Shown here one piece after another: positions 44,999-53,233 of a DNA stretch of 58,710 nucleotides (within the stretch, counting starts at the first letter, position 1; every line of letters starts with the position of its first letter). Below the pieces are notes generated by a model. That model was not told the origin of the DNA and made no database searches. It worked only from the letters and a program-made list of their open reading frames with translations. The translations under genes were made by a program, and so were the position numbers. The DNA comes from Bacillota bacterium (GTDB taxonomy: Bacteria > Bacillota > Clostridia > Acetivibrionales > DSM-1351): the NCBI GenBank assembly GCA_023397905.1, contig JAEWSZ010000103.1, forward strand, positions 1-58,710, in the 5' to 3' direction.

Positions 44999-45442
44999 TT
45001 ATACCACCTCGACCTTTCCTCCCGCAGCTTCTATTTTAGCAGTAGCTGTCTTCGTAAATTTAGCCGCCTGAACCGTTAACTTTTTAGTTAACTCACCGTT
45101 ACCCAATATAGCTACTCCATCAATAATCTTTTTAGCAAGGCCTGAAGATTTAAGCAATTCCTCAGTTACAACCGTACCGTCATCAAACATGTTCAGTTCT
45201 GAAACATTTACTTCCGTGTACTTGGTTGAAAACTCGTAGTTGTTAAATCCTCTCTTAGGTAATCTCATGTACAACGGCATCTGACCACCTTCGAATCCGG
45301 GTCTCACACCGCCGCCTGCACGTGCATTCTGGCCTTTGTGGCCTTTGCCGGCAGTTTTACCATTACCAGTACCTATACCTCTGCCTTTTCTGTTAGGCAG
45401 CTTTTTTGATCCAGGAGCAGGCTGTAATTCAAATAATTTCAT
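44999..45442 (-). CDS. rplO: 50S ribosomal protein L15
   Basis: The 147-residue protein starts MKLFELQPAPGSKKLPNRKG and has the Gly-rich GKGHKGQNARAGGGVRPGFE and PLYMRLPKRGF that thread into 23S rRNA. It follows rpmD by 14 bases. Confidence 0.98.
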   Translation of the reverse strand: MKLFELQPAPGSKKLPNRKGRGIGTGNGKTAGKGHKGQNARAGGGVRPGFEGGQMPLYMRLPKRGFNNYEFSTKYTEVNVSELNMFDDGTVVTEELLKSSGLAKKIIDGVAILGNGELTKKLTVQAAKFTKTATAKIEAAGGKVEVV

Positions 45443-45456
45443 TGACTACACCTCCC

Positions 45457-45636
45457 TTATATTTCTTCTACACAAACTAGATGTGAAACTTTTTTAATCA
45501 TACCTCTGATTTGTGGGTTGTCATTTTGCTCGACCGAAGTACCGATCTTGTGCAGGCCAAGGGCCTTAACCGTAGCGACCTGACCTTCAACGGCCTTATT
45601 CAAGCTTCTCTTAAGAGTTATTTTTAACTTAGCCAT
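45457..45636 (-). CDS. rpmD: 50S ribosomal protein L30
   Basis: A 59-residue protein starting MAKLKITLKRSLNKAVEGQV, with LGLHKIGTSVEQNDNPQIRG as the family block and a short end VSHLVCVEEI. Length and position between rpsE and rplO are standard. GGGGGG lies before the ATG. Confidence 0.96.
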   Translation of the reverse strand: MAKLKITLKRSLNKAVEGQVATVKALGLHKIGTSVEQNDNPQIRGMIKKVSHLVCVEEI

Positions 45637-45647
45637 GAATGTCCCCC

Positions 45648-46151
45648 CTAACCCAGAATCTCTTCTGCAGTTTTTCCGCGAAGCCTTGCAACCTCTTCGG
45701 CTGTCTTTAACTGAGCAAGCCCTTTGATGGTTGCATTAACCATGTTAATAGGATTATTGGAACCCAGGGACTTGGTCCTGATATCATGGATTCCGGCAAG
45801 TTCAAGCACCGCTCTGACAGGTCCGCCGGCAATAACTCCGGTACCTTCTCCTGCAGGCTTGAGCAATACTTTACCTGCTCCGAATACTCCTGTAGCTTCG
45901 TGTGGTATTGTTGTGTCCACAAGCGGAACTTTAATAAGGTTCTTCTTTGCATCTTCAATACCCTTGCGGATAGCCTCAGGTATTTCGGCAGCCTTACCCA
46001 TTCCGCTTCCGACATAACCGTTTTCATCTCCAACCACTACCAGAGCGCTGAAGCGAAAATTTCTACCACCCTTAACAACCTTTGTTACACGTCCTATATT
46101 AACAACTTTTTCTTTAAGTTCTCCCAAAGTGTTAGCATCAATTCGTTGCAA
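45648..46151 (-). CDS. rpsE: 30S ribosomal protein S5
   Basis: A 167-residue protein that helps decoding accuracy. VVKGGRNFRFSALVVVGDEN and GAGKVLLKPAGEGTGVIAGG are conserved. The N-terminal double-stranded RNA-binding domain and C-terminal domain are complete. Confidence 0.98.
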   Translation of the reverse strand: MQRIDANTLGELKEKVVNIGRVTKVVKGGRNFRFSALVVVGDENGYVGSGMGKAAEIPEAIRKGIEDAKKNLIKVPLVDTTIPHEATGVFGAGKVLLKPAGEGTGVIAGGPVRAVLELAGIHDIRTKSLGSNNPINMVNATIKGLAQLKTAEEVARLRGKTAEEILG

Positions 46152-46169
46152 TGTATTCCCCTCCTTCTC

Positions 46170-46538
46170 TTAGAAATCCAAGCCTGCTTCGCGGGCAGCA
46201 TCTGCAAGCTCTTTTACTCTTCCGTGATAGATATATCCGCCTCTATCGAATACCACCTGCTTTATACCCTTTTCAATAGCTTTTGAAGCTATTAATTTTC
46301 CAACTTCCTTAGCTGCTTCCTTGTTTCCAGCGTTAGCAACTTTTCCTTTAAGTGCGGCATCCAGGGTTGAAGCGGATACAAGAGTAGTACCGTTTGTATC
46401 ATCAATAATCTGAACATAAATGTTCTTTAAGCTTCTAAAAACATTTAATCTAGGACGTTCTGTAGTTCCAACAACTTTTTTGCGAACTCTTACATGCTTT
46501 CTGAGTCTGACTTCGTTCCTATTAATTTTATTAATCAT
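46170..46538 (-). CDS. rplR: 50S ribosomal protein L18
   Basis: A 122-residue 5S rRNA-binding protein. RPRLNVFRSLKNIYVQIIDD and VVFDRGGYIYHGRVKELADA are family motifs. It follows rplF by 17 bases. Confidence 0.98.
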   Translation of the reverse strand: MINKINRNEVRLRKHVRVRKKVVGTTERPRLNVFRSLKNIYVQIIDDTNGTTLVSASTLDAALKGKVANAGNKEAAKEVGKLIASKAIEKGIKQVVFDRGGYIYHGRVKELADAAREAGLDF

Positions 46539-46555
46539 TTACTCTCATCTCCTTT

Positions 46556-47107
46556 CTACTTTTTACCCTTACCGCCGGTCTTACCTTCTTTACGTCTGAT
46601 TACTTCAGATTCGTATTTGATACCTTTACCCTTGTAAGGTTCAGGCGGTCTCTTTTCACGAATCTTTGCAGCAATCTCTCCAACAACCTGCTTATCAATT
46701 CCCTTAACAATTATCTTGTTAGGCGCAGGCACTTCAGTAGTAATTCCAGCAGGATCATCCATTTCAACCGGATGCGAATATCCCAGTGTTAAAACCAGCT
46801 TTTTACCCTGCTTCTGAGCTCTGTAACCAACGCCGTTGATATCCAGAGCCTTCTGGAATCCATTTGTAACACCTTCAACCATGTTGTTGACAAGTGTTCT
46901 GGTCAAACCGTGAAGCGATTTGTGAATTTTTAAATCGGAAGGTCTTTCAACTACGATCTGTTCGCCTTCCACTTTAATTATCATATCCTTATGGAACTGC
47001 TTTGTTAATGTTCCCTTTGAACCTTTTACAGTCAATACGTTGTCGCCTTCAAGCTTAACATCTACTCCCTTGGGAACAGCTATAGGCAACTTTCCTATTC
47101 TTGACAT
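46556..47107 (-). CDS. rplF: 50S ribosomal protein L6
   Basis: The start MSRIGKLPIAVPKGV gives 183 residues; the frame runs 18 codons further upstream without homology. The C-terminal GYSHPVEMDDPAG and EKRPPEPYKGKGIKYE are conserved. GGAGGT precedes the ATG. The leader holds the 76-bp tandem repeat. Confidence 0.98.
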   Translation of the reverse strand: MSRIGKLPIAVPKGVDVKLEGDNVLTVKGSKGTLTKQFHKDMIIKVEGEQIVVERPSDLKIHKSLHGLTRTLVNNMVEGVTNGFQKALDINGVGYRAQKQGKKLVLTLGYSHPVEMDDPAGITTEVPAPNKIIVKGIDKQVVGEIAAKIREKRPPEPYKGKGIKYESEVIRRKEGKTGGKGKK

Positions 47108-47169
47108 TTCCTTACCTCCAGTTCTTAAAATTATGAGCGATCTCCCGCCCTTTTCAGACACATTCTTTT

Positions 47170-47346
47170 GTGTGAATTGCGATCACAACACCGTCGAAAA
47201 ACACACTTCGAAACTCATTCTGGAAAAATACTTCGTATTTTTTCCGTGTGAATTACGATCACAACACCCAGCAAAAATCCACTTAAATAATCTAGTGGAG
47301 AAAAACACGAAGTGTTTTTCCGTGTGAATTACGAAGTAATTCACAC
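47170..47346 (-). repeat. 76-bp tandem repeat with hairpins in the rplF leader
   Basis: GTGTGAATTGCGATCACAAC (47170), GTGTGAATTACGATCACAAC (47246) and GTGTGAATTACGAAGTAATT (47322) start units exactly 76 bases apart; the third is truncated to a perfect 11-bp stem GTGTGAATTAC / GTAATTCACAC. Each full unit ends in another hairpin with a GAA or TTC loop: 47221-47245 and 47298-47321. The middles have diverged. It fills the rpsH-rplF spacer, which is usually very short, and could act as an RNA processing or ribosomal-protein binding site. Confidence 0.7.
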
Positions 47347-47348
47347 TT

Positions 47349-47747
47349 TTACCAGACGAATGCCAGCACTTCTCCGCCAACGCCTTCATTTCTGGCTTTT
47401 TTGTCGGTCATTATCCCCTTTGATGTTGAGATGATAGCGACTCCAAGACCGCCCAATACTTTAGGAAGCTCTTCTTTTCCCGCATATACTCTCAAACCGG
47501 GTTTGCTTATTCTCTTTATTCCTGTTATAACGTTCTGCTTGTTTCCTGTGTACTTCAAGCCGACTCTTATAACACCCTGCTTACCGTCGTTTATCTCTTC
47601 AAAATTCTTAATATAACCTTCATCCAGCAATATAGTCGCTATCGACTTCTTGAGGTTGGAAGCGGGTATATCAACTGATTCATGTTTAGCAGAACCTGCA
47701 TTTCTAATTCTGGTTAACATATCAGCGATTGCATCTGTGATTTGCAT
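47349..47747 (-). CDS. rpsH: 30S ribosomal protein S8
   Basis: The 132-residue protein starts ITDAIADMLTRIRNAG and ends TSKGIMTDKKARNEGVGGEV-LAFVW, as usual. In Escherichia coli S8 represses the spc operon by binding mRNA near rplE; the analogous region here was not recognised. Confidence 0.98.
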   Translation of the reverse strand: MQITDAIADMLTRIRNAGSAKHESVDIPASNLKKSIATILLDEGYIKNFEEINDGKQGVIRVGLKYTGNKQNVITGIKRISKPGLRVYAGKEELPKVLGGLGVAIISTSKGIMTDKKARNEGVGGEVLAFVW

Positions 47748-47772
47748 ATGTTTAACCTCCTTCCAAAGACTA

Positions 47773-47958
47773 TTACCAGCTTGCCTTCTTAACGCCGGGT
47801 ATCTGACCCTTGTACGCTAACTGTCTAAAGCATAGACGGCAAATTCCGAATTTTCTGATGTACGCATGTGGCCTGCCACATATTTTACATCTATTGTAGC
47901 CCCTAGTGCTAAACTTGGGAGTACGCTGCTGTTTAATTATCATAGCTTTCTTTGCCAT
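47773..47958 (-). CDS. rpsN: 30S ribosomal protein S14, zinc type
   Basis: A 61-residue short form with C24, C27, C40 and C43 (CKICGRPH, CRLCFRQL) binding zinc. The zinc-independent form is about 90-100 residues. It follows rplE by 15 bases. Confidence 0.98.
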   Translation of the reverse strand: MAKKAMIIKQQRTPKFSTRGYNRCKICGRPHAYIRKFGICRLCFRQLAYKGQIPGVKKASW

Positions 47959-47973
47959 GCCTTCAATCCCTCC

Positions 47974-48516
47974 TTAGTTCTGGCTGAATGGCATACCAAG
48001 CAATTTCAAAAGCTCTCTGGCCTCTTCATCACTTTTAGCCGTAGTTACAAAAACGATATCCATTCCTCTGATCTTGTCTATTTTATCATATTCAATTTCA
48101 GGAAATATCAACTGTTCCTTTACTCCTAATGAATAGTTTCCTCTTCCGTCAAATGAGTTGTTGGAAACTCCTCTGAAGTCTCTTACTCTTGGAATGGCCA
48201 CATTAAAGAGTTTATCCACGAATTCGTACATTCTCTCTCCTCTTAATGTCACCTTACAACCAATATTCATTCCCTGTCTCAGCTTAAACGCCGCTACTGA
48301 TTTTTTTGCCTTTGTTATAATAGGCTTCTGACCAGTGATCAACGTCAAATCGCTGACTGCGGAATCCATTGCCTTCGGATTGTCCTTAACTTCTCCAACG
48401 CCCATGTTGAGAACAATCTTCTCCAGCTTTGGTATCTGCATAATGCTGCTATATTTAAACTTTGTTTGCAAAGCAGGAACTGCTTCCTTTAAATATTTAT
48501 CTTTCAACCTTGCCAT
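47974..48516 (-). CDS. rplE: 50S ribosomal protein L5
   Basis: A 180-residue protein of the central protuberance that binds 5S rRNA. PKLEKIVLNMGVGEVKDNPK, TGQKPIITKAKKSVAAFKLR and GRGNYSLGVKEQLIFPEI are conserved. Located between rplX and rpsN. Confidence 0.98.
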   Translation of the reverse strand: MARLKDKYLKEAVPALQTKFKYSSIMQIPKLEKIVLNMGVGEVKDNPKAMDSAVSDLTLITGQKPIITKAKKSVAAFKLRQGMNIGCKVTLRGERMYEFVDKLFNVAIPRVRDFRGVSNNSFDGRGNYSLGVKEQLIFPEIEYDKIDKIRGMDIVFVTTAKSDEEARELLKLLGMPFSQN

Positions 48517-48543
48517 CCAAAATACCTCCTTTCTTGTTGTGCT

Positions 48544-48885
48544 TTATTTCTTTTCTAAGATCACATCTATTATTTCATCACAATGCTTGCAGGTCCTAAC
48601 CTTCTGACCGTTTTCAAGAATCTTTTTAGCCACCTTCGTAGGCTTGCCACATTTGTCACAAACCAGCATTACATTTGAACCGTGGATTGCTGATTCCTGG
48701 TGGATGATTCCACCCTGCTGATATCTGCCCCTTGGTTTTTTATGCTTTGTTGACATGTTGACGCCTTCAACAAGTACTTGATTAGTAGAAGGATTTACGC
48801 TTAATACCTTGCCCTTCTTGCCTTTATCCTTGCCTGAGAGCACAAGAACATGATCTTCCTTTTTTACGTGAACTTTGTTTGCCAA
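48544..48885 (-). CDS. rplX: 50S ribosomal protein L24 with C-terminal zinc-like site
   Basis: The 113-residue protein has a KOW start (VKKEDHVLVLSGKDKGKKG) and a C-terminal part with C76, C79, C99 and C102 that can bind zinc. It starts large-subunit assembly. Position after rplN is standard. Confidence 0.98.
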   Translation of the reverse strand: MANKVHVKKEDHVLVLSGKDKGKKGKVLSVNPSTNQVLVEGVNMSTKHKKPRGRYQQGGIIHQESAIHGSNVMLVCDKCGKPTKVAKKILENGQKVRTCKHCDEIIDVILEKK

Positions 48886-48903
48886 ATTAAGCCGCCTCCT
48901 TCC

Positions 48904-49272
48904 TTACAATACTTCCGGTGCAAGAGAAAGAATCTTCATGAAATCTTTATCTCTCAATTCTCTCGCAACAGGTCCAAATATACGAGTACCTCTTGGGTTC
49001 TTATCTTCTTTTATAATTACCGCAGCGTTTTCATCAAATTTGATGTAAGAACCGTCCGGTCTTCTTACCCCTTTTCTTGAGCGCACGATAACGCACTTTA
49101 CTACGTCACCTTTCTTTACAACACCGCCGGGTGTTGCATTTTTAACAGAAGCTACTACTATATCTCCAATATTAGCATACTTTCTCCAAGAACCGCCAAG
49201 AACCTTTATACACATAAGTTCTTTAGCTCCAGTGTTGTCTGCTACTTTCATTCTGGACTGGACTTGAATCAT
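48904..49272 (-). CDS. rplN: 50S ribosomal protein L14
   Basis: The start MIQVQSRMKVADNTGAKELM gives 122 residues; twelve upstream codons have no homology and include the ribosome binding site. KGDVVKCVIVRSRKGVRRPD and GTRIFGPVARELR are family blocks. Confidence 0.98.
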   Translation of the reverse strand: MIQVQSRMKVADNTGAKELMCIKVLGGSWRKYANIGDIVVASVKNATPGGVVKKGDVVKCVIVRSRKGVRRPDGSYIKFDENAAVIIKEDKNPRGTRIFGPVARELRDKDFMKILSLAPEVL

Positions 49273-49352
49273 ACTGGTACCTCCTTCCAATAATTCTGCT
49301 CTAGGCAAATCTTATTTGCCCGCAAATGATGTTTATTTTACATAGACACCGA

Positions 49353-49610
49353 TTATTGTGCCTTCTCAACGATTTCACCAAGTCTCCATCTCTTTTCCCT
49401 GCTGAGCGGTCTTGTTTCCATAACCTTTACCTTATCGCCTATCTGACACACATTTTCTTCGTCATGTGCCTTCAGCTTATAAGTTCTTTTTACAATTTTT
49501 CCGTATAACGGATGCTTTACACTAGTTTCTATAGCAACAACAATAGTCTTATTCATTTTATTGCTGACAACTTTACCAACCCTAGTCTTTCTTAACGCTC
49601 TTTCAACCAA
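49353..49610 (-). CDS. rpsQ: 30S ribosomal protein S17
   Basis: An 85-residue OB-fold protein: RKTRVGKVVSNKMNKTIVVA, HPLYGKIVKRTYKLKAHDEE and ETRPLSREKRWRL are typical. It lies between rpmC and rplN. Confidence 0.98.
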   Translation of the reverse strand: MVERALRKTRVGKVVSNKMNKTIVVAIETSVKHPLYGKIVKRTYKLKAHDEENVCQIGDKVKVMETRPLSREKRWRLGEIVEKAQ

Positions 49611-49699
49611 GTGGAATTACCTCCTTCTCGAAAACTCTACACCAAACCTTCATCACATGCTATTCGCACGGTGTGAATTATTATTGAAAAGATACTTTA

Positions 49700-49903
49700 T
49701 TACTTTTCAGCACCACTAAGCTCTTTTTCCCTGATTATGGTCTTTACTCTGGCTATGGACTTCTTAACATCCTTTAGCTTCATTGGGTTTTCAAGCTGAT
49801 TTGTAGCAAGCTGAAATCTAAGCTTAAAGAGTTCAGACTTTAATTCGCCCAATTCCTTATTTAACTCAACCATATCTTTTTCTCTGATTTCACTAGCTTT
49901 CAT
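49700..49903 (-). CDS. rpmC: 50S ribosomal protein L29
   Basis: The start MKASEIREKDMVELNKEL gives 67 residues, with GGTGG six bases upstream; it overlaps the end of rplP by 11 bases. Two antiparallel helices with LKSELFKLRFQLATNQLEN are the family pattern. It sits at the tunnel exit and contacts trigger factor and SRP. Confidence 0.97.
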   Translation of the reverse strand: MKASEIREKDMVELNKELGELKSELFKLRFQLATNQLENPMKLKDVKKSIARVKTIIREKELSGAEK

Positions 49904-50330
49904 TTGCTTCACCACCCATTTCTGTTTCGCGGGTCACAAATTTACATTTGACAGGAAGCTTGTGCATAGCGAGTCTCAATGCCTCTCTTGCAGTCTCCTC
50001 CGGTACTCCCGCAATTTCAAATAATACCCTTCCTGGCTTAACTACCGCTACCCAGTACTCTGGTGAACCTTTACCACTACCCATACGAGTTTCGGCAGGT
50101 TTCTTTGTTACCGGCTTATCTGGGAATATCTTTATCCAAACTTTACCGCCACGCTTGATAAAACGGGTCATCGCTATTCTGGCAGCTTCGATCTGGTTGC
50201 TTGTGATCCAAGCGGGCTCCAGGGCTTGTATACCGAATTCACCGTTGCTTACAACATTACCTCTTGTAGCTTTACCGGTCATTCTGCCTCTGTGAACCCT
50301 TCTACGTTTTACTCTTTTGGGCATTAACAT
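49893..50330 (-). CDS. rplP: 50S ribosomal protein L16
   Basis: A 145-residue protein that helps position A-site tRNA. LMPKRVKRRRVHRGRMTG and MGSGKGSPEYWVAVVKPGR are conserved. Its ATG overlaps the rpsC stop as TAATG, which couples their translation. Confidence 0.98.
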   Translation of the reverse strand: MLMPKRVKRRRVHRGRMTGKATRGNVVSNGEFGIQALEPAWITSNQIEAARIAMTRFIKRGGKVWIKIFPDKPVTKKPAETRMGSGKGSPEYWVAVVKPGRVLFEIAGVPEETAREALRLAMHKLPVKCKFVTRETEMGGEANES

Positions 50331-50998
50331 TACTTATCTCCTCCTTCCGCTTTTTTTTCTTTCTTGACAGCTTGAAGAACTTCTCCTTTATATATCCATA
50401 CCTTGACGCCGATCTTACCATAGGTCGTATCCGCCTCGGCAAAACCATAGTCTATGTCGGCACGAAGAGTCTGAAGCGGAATAGTTCCTTCATGATAGTG
50501 CTCGGTTCTTGCGATTTCGGCACCACCCAGTCTGCCTGCGCATGAAGTTTTGATTCCCTTTGCCCCAAGCTTCATTGTTCTGGACATAGCCTGTTTCATT
50601 GCTCTTCTGAAAGATATACGTTTTTCTAACTGCGATGCTATGTTTTCTGCAACAAGCTGAGCATCCATTTCAGGAGTTTTGATCTCAGTGATGTTGATCA
50701 GAACGCTTTTACCTGTTAATTTCTCTACTTCCTTGCGGAGTTCTTCAATGCCCTGGCCGCCTTTGCCTATTACAAGGCCCGGCTTTGCAGTGTTAACATT
50801 GATCTTTACCTTGTTTGCCGCACGGTCAATCTCAATTCTTGATATGCCCGAGATAAAAAGCTTCTTTTTAATAAACTTTCTTATCTGAACGTCTTCAACG
50901 AGATAACTGCTGAAAGTCTTGTCATTAGCATACCATTTTGTATCCCAATCCTTAATAATTCCAATTCTCAATCCATGAGGATTTACTTTCTGGCCCAT
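50330..50998 (-). CDS. rpsC: 30S ribosomal protein S3
   Basis: The canonical start MGQKVNPHGLRIGIIKDWDT gives 222 residues; an extra ATG lies one codon earlier. The KH domain has GLVIGKGGQGIEELRKEVEK, and GAKGIKTSCAGRLGGAEIAR is the C-terminal block. It forms part of the mRNA entry site. Confidence 0.98.
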   Translation of the reverse strand: MGQKVNPHGLRIGIIKDWDTKWYANDKTFSSYLVEDVQIRKFIKKKLFISGISRIEIDRAANKVKINVNTAKPGLVIGKGGQGIEELRKEVEKLTGKSVLINITEIKTPEMDAQLVAENIASQLEKRISFRRAMKQAMSRTMKLGAKGIKTSCAGRLGGAEIARTEHYHEGTIPLQTLRADIDYGFAEADTTYGKIGVKVWIYKGEVLQAVKKEKKAEGGDK

Positions 50999-51017
50999 CA
51001 TCCAACCTCCTTCTCGC

Positions 51018-51494
51018 TTATTGTCTTTCCTTTACAACCAGTGTGATGTGACTGGTTCTCTTCTGAATTTTAAAAGCTCTACCTTGTGCACGTGGCATAA
51101 TTCTCTTCAATGTAGGTCCCTGTGTTGCATATGCTTCTGCAATATAAAGCTCGTCACGGTTCAACTCGTTATTGTTAACGGCGTTTGCTTCCGCTGATTT
51201 AAGAAGCTTGTACAAAACCTCTGATGCAGCCTTTGGAGTGAACTTCAGGACACCATATGCCTCATCGATACCTTTATTTTTTATTAAATCAAGCACTATT
51301 TTAACCTTTCTGGAGGAAATACGCGCATAATTTAACACCGCTCTGCCTTCATCCTTACCAATACCGAGAACTTTTCTCTCCTTCTTGGTGAGAAGTGCAG
51401 GCTTATTTGACTTTCTATGCTTAGCATTTTGCAGCGCCAAAATCTGTTCTTTATTCTTTAATAGCTCCTCTTTGGACAATACCTTTTTTTCCAA
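51018..51494 (-). CDS. rplV: 50S ribosomal protein L22 with ~49-residue N-terminal extension
   Basis: The common L22 core begins near residue 50 (RAVLNYARISSRKVKIVLDL) and ends with MPRAQGRAFKIQKRTSHITL, whose loop lines the exit tunnel. Residues 1-49 are an additional Lys/Glu/Leu-rich helix-like stretch, so the total is 158 instead of about 110-115. The ATG at 51494 has AAGGAGG nearby (upstream CTTT-CAG region), and no ATG with a good site lies closer to the core. Some Clostridia have such extensions; its role is unknown. Confidence 0.95.
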   Translation of the reverse strand: MEKKVLSKEELLKNKEQILALQNAKHRKSNKPALLTKKERKVLGIGKDEGRAVLNYARISSRKVKIVLDLIKNKGIDEAYGVLKFTPKAASEVLYKLLKSAEANAVNNNELNRDELYIAEAYATQGPTLKRIMPRAQGRAFKIQKRTSHITLVVKERQ

Positions 51495-51569
51495 CTGAAT
51501 AGCCTCCTTTCAGTTCTGATTCTTAAACTTAACTTTCAGTGCGGAACATGGCCTTTCTCAACCTCTCCT

Positions 51570-51595
51570 GTGTGGGTTCCGAAGAAATTCCACAC
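51570..51595 (-). promoter_or_regulatory. Hairpin with UUCG loop in the rpsS-rplV spacer
   Basis: On the minus strand GTGTGGAATTTC, TTCG and GAACCCACAC fold into a stem capped by a C(UUCG)G tetraloop, an unusually stable form. The 123-base spacer has no T-run, so it is likely a processing or regulatory structure. Confidence 0.45.
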
Positions 51596-51617
51596 GCCGT
51601 TCGGAATAACCGGCATT

Positions 51618-51899
51618 TTATCTGAGAGAAGTTGACTTCTCATTTCGACTGTGTCCCTTATATGTTCTTGTCGGTGCAAACTCACCGAGCTTATGGCCAA
51701 CCATTTCTTCGGTTATATAAACCGGCACGTGCTTCTTTCCGTCATGAACGGCAATTGTATGTCCGACCATCTGCGGGAATATAGTTGAAGCTCTTGACCA
51801 TGTTTTAATAACTTTCTTATCATTAGCCTTATTCATTTCTTCAATCTTCTTCATCAATGAATCAAGCACGTAAGGTCCTTTTTTTATTGATCTACTCAT
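51618..51899 (-). CDS. rpsS: 30S ribosomal protein S19
   Basis: The start MSRSIKKGPYVLDSLMKKIE gives 93 residues; nine upstream codons contain the ribosome binding site. TWSRASTIFPQMVGHTIAVH and LGEFAPTRTYKGHSRNEKST are conserved. It binds the head of the 30S subunit with S13. Confidence 0.98.
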   Translation of the reverse strand: MSRSIKKGPYVLDSLMKKIEEMNKANDKKVIKTWSRASTIFPQMVGHTIAVHDGKKHVPVYITEEMVGHKLGEFAPTRTYKGHSRNEKSTSLR

Positions 51900-52015
51900 T
51901 ATCTTAAATCCTCCCTTCGCCGCCATCTCAAAGGATTTGGCGGAGCGGTCCTCCCGCTCTCACTTCCAGGCCTTTCAAGAGGCTCTCCTCTTTAAAGACT
52001 TTACATCCCGTTTTA

Positions 52016-52849
52016 TTACTTTTGATTTCTTCTCTTGACAATAAACTTATCTGATTTATTCTTTTTCTTTCTTGTCTTGTAGCCCAGAGTTGGTTTACCC
52101 CAAGGAGTAACCGGACTCGGTCTTCCGATCGGTGATTTACCTTCACCACCGCCGTGAGGGTGGTCAACCGGGTTCATAACAACACCGCGTACTGTAGGTC
52201 TGACGCCCATCCATCTCTTTCTGCCGGCCTTACCTATCTTCACATTTTCATGTTCGATATTTCCGATCTGACCGATAGTAGCCTTACAGTTGATTCTAAC
52301 CATACGGACTTCTCCGGAAGGAAGTCTTACCTGAGCATACTCGCCTTCCTTTGCCATAAGCTGTGCCGCATTTCCTGCAGCTCTGACCATCTGGCCGCCT
52401 TTACCCGGCTTGAGTTCGATATTGTGAATCAATGAACCCACTGGGATATTGGAGAGCGGAAGTGCATTTCCAGGCTTGATATCTGCCGACCCGCCAGATT
52501 CAACCATATCTCCGACGCTTAAACCAACCGGTGCAAGGATATATCTCTTTTCACCGTCAACATAGTTAAGAAGTGCAATATTTGCAGTCCTGTTGGGGTC
52601 ATATTCGATTGTGGCGACCTTTGCCTTTATTCCGTCTTTATTTCTTTTAAAATCTATAACTCTATATTTTTGCCTGTTACCGCCGCCCTGGTGACGAACA
52701 GTAATTCTGCCATATGAGTTTCTTCCTCCATTTTTGTTTAGAGGTTCCAATAGTGATTTTTCAGGTTCAACCTTTGATAACTCTGAATAATCCTGTACTG
52801 TCATGAACCTTCTAGCTGGAGAAGTAGGACTATACTTTTTTACTGCCAT
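52016..52849 (-). CDS. rplB: 50S ribosomal protein L2
   Basis: A 277-residue protein close to the peptidyl-transferase centre. YSPTSPARRFMTVQDYSELS starts it, and MNPVDHPHGGGEGKSPIGR with the conserved histidine lies at about 225-245. The ends RKKKNKSDKFIVKRRNQK are usual. Confidence 0.98.
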   Translation of the reverse strand: MAVKKYSPTSPARRFMTVQDYSELSKVEPEKSLLEPLNKNGGRNSYGRITVRHQGGGNRQKYRVIDFKRNKDGIKAKVATIEYDPNRTANIALLNYVDGEKRYILAPVGLSVGDMVESGGSADIKPGNALPLSNIPVGSLIHNIELKPGKGGQMVRAAGNAAQLMAKEGEYAQVRLPSGEVRMVRINCKATIGQIGNIEHENVKIGKAGRKRWMGVRPTVRGVVMNPVDHPHGGGEGKSPIGRPSPVTPWGKPTLGYKTRKKKNKSDKFIVKRRNQK

Positions 52850-52879
52850 TTCTTCTCACTCCTTTATAGCGAACTTATA

Positions 52880-53233
52880 TTACTGAGCCGCACCAAATTC
52901 TTCGATGCTGGTCTTATACTTCTTGTTGTTTGAAACTGTTTTGCCGCCTTTAGTCAGATACTCAACCGACTTCGGATCAGTATCGATCTTGACAACGGCC
53001 TTCTTCCAATCCGCACGGGGACCTTCATGTACACCTGTGCGCTTAACCTTGCCGTTATAATTCATGGTGTTAACCTGAATTACCTTTACACTGAATAAAG
53101 CTTCAACTGCCTTTTTGATCTCAGTCTTCGTTGAATTTACATCAACTACAAAAGTGTATTTGCCGCCGGCTATCTCCACATTACTTTTTTCAGTTATATA
53201 TGGCTTTAGTATAATGTCTTGTGGCAATCTCAT
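52880..53233 (-). CDS. rplW: 50S ribosomal protein L23
   Basis: A 117-residue protein at the tunnel exit where trigger factor and SRP dock. RLPQDIILKPYITEKSNVEI and YTFVVDVNSTKTEIKKAVEA are conserved. The ATG shares one base with the rplD stop. The C-terminus, about 20 residues past the usual end, is basic. Confidence 0.98.
   Translation of the reverse strand: MRLPQDIILKPYITEKSNVEIAGGKYTFVVDVNSTKTEIKKAVEALFSVKVIQVNTMNYNGKVKRTGVHEGPRADWKKAVVKIDTDPKSVEYLTKGGKTVSNNKKYKTSIEEFGAAQ

Noticed and set aside
47170..47346. Possible CRISPR-like array before rplF
   Set aside because: The period is 76 bases with hairpin-forming ends, only two and a half units, and no cas genes.
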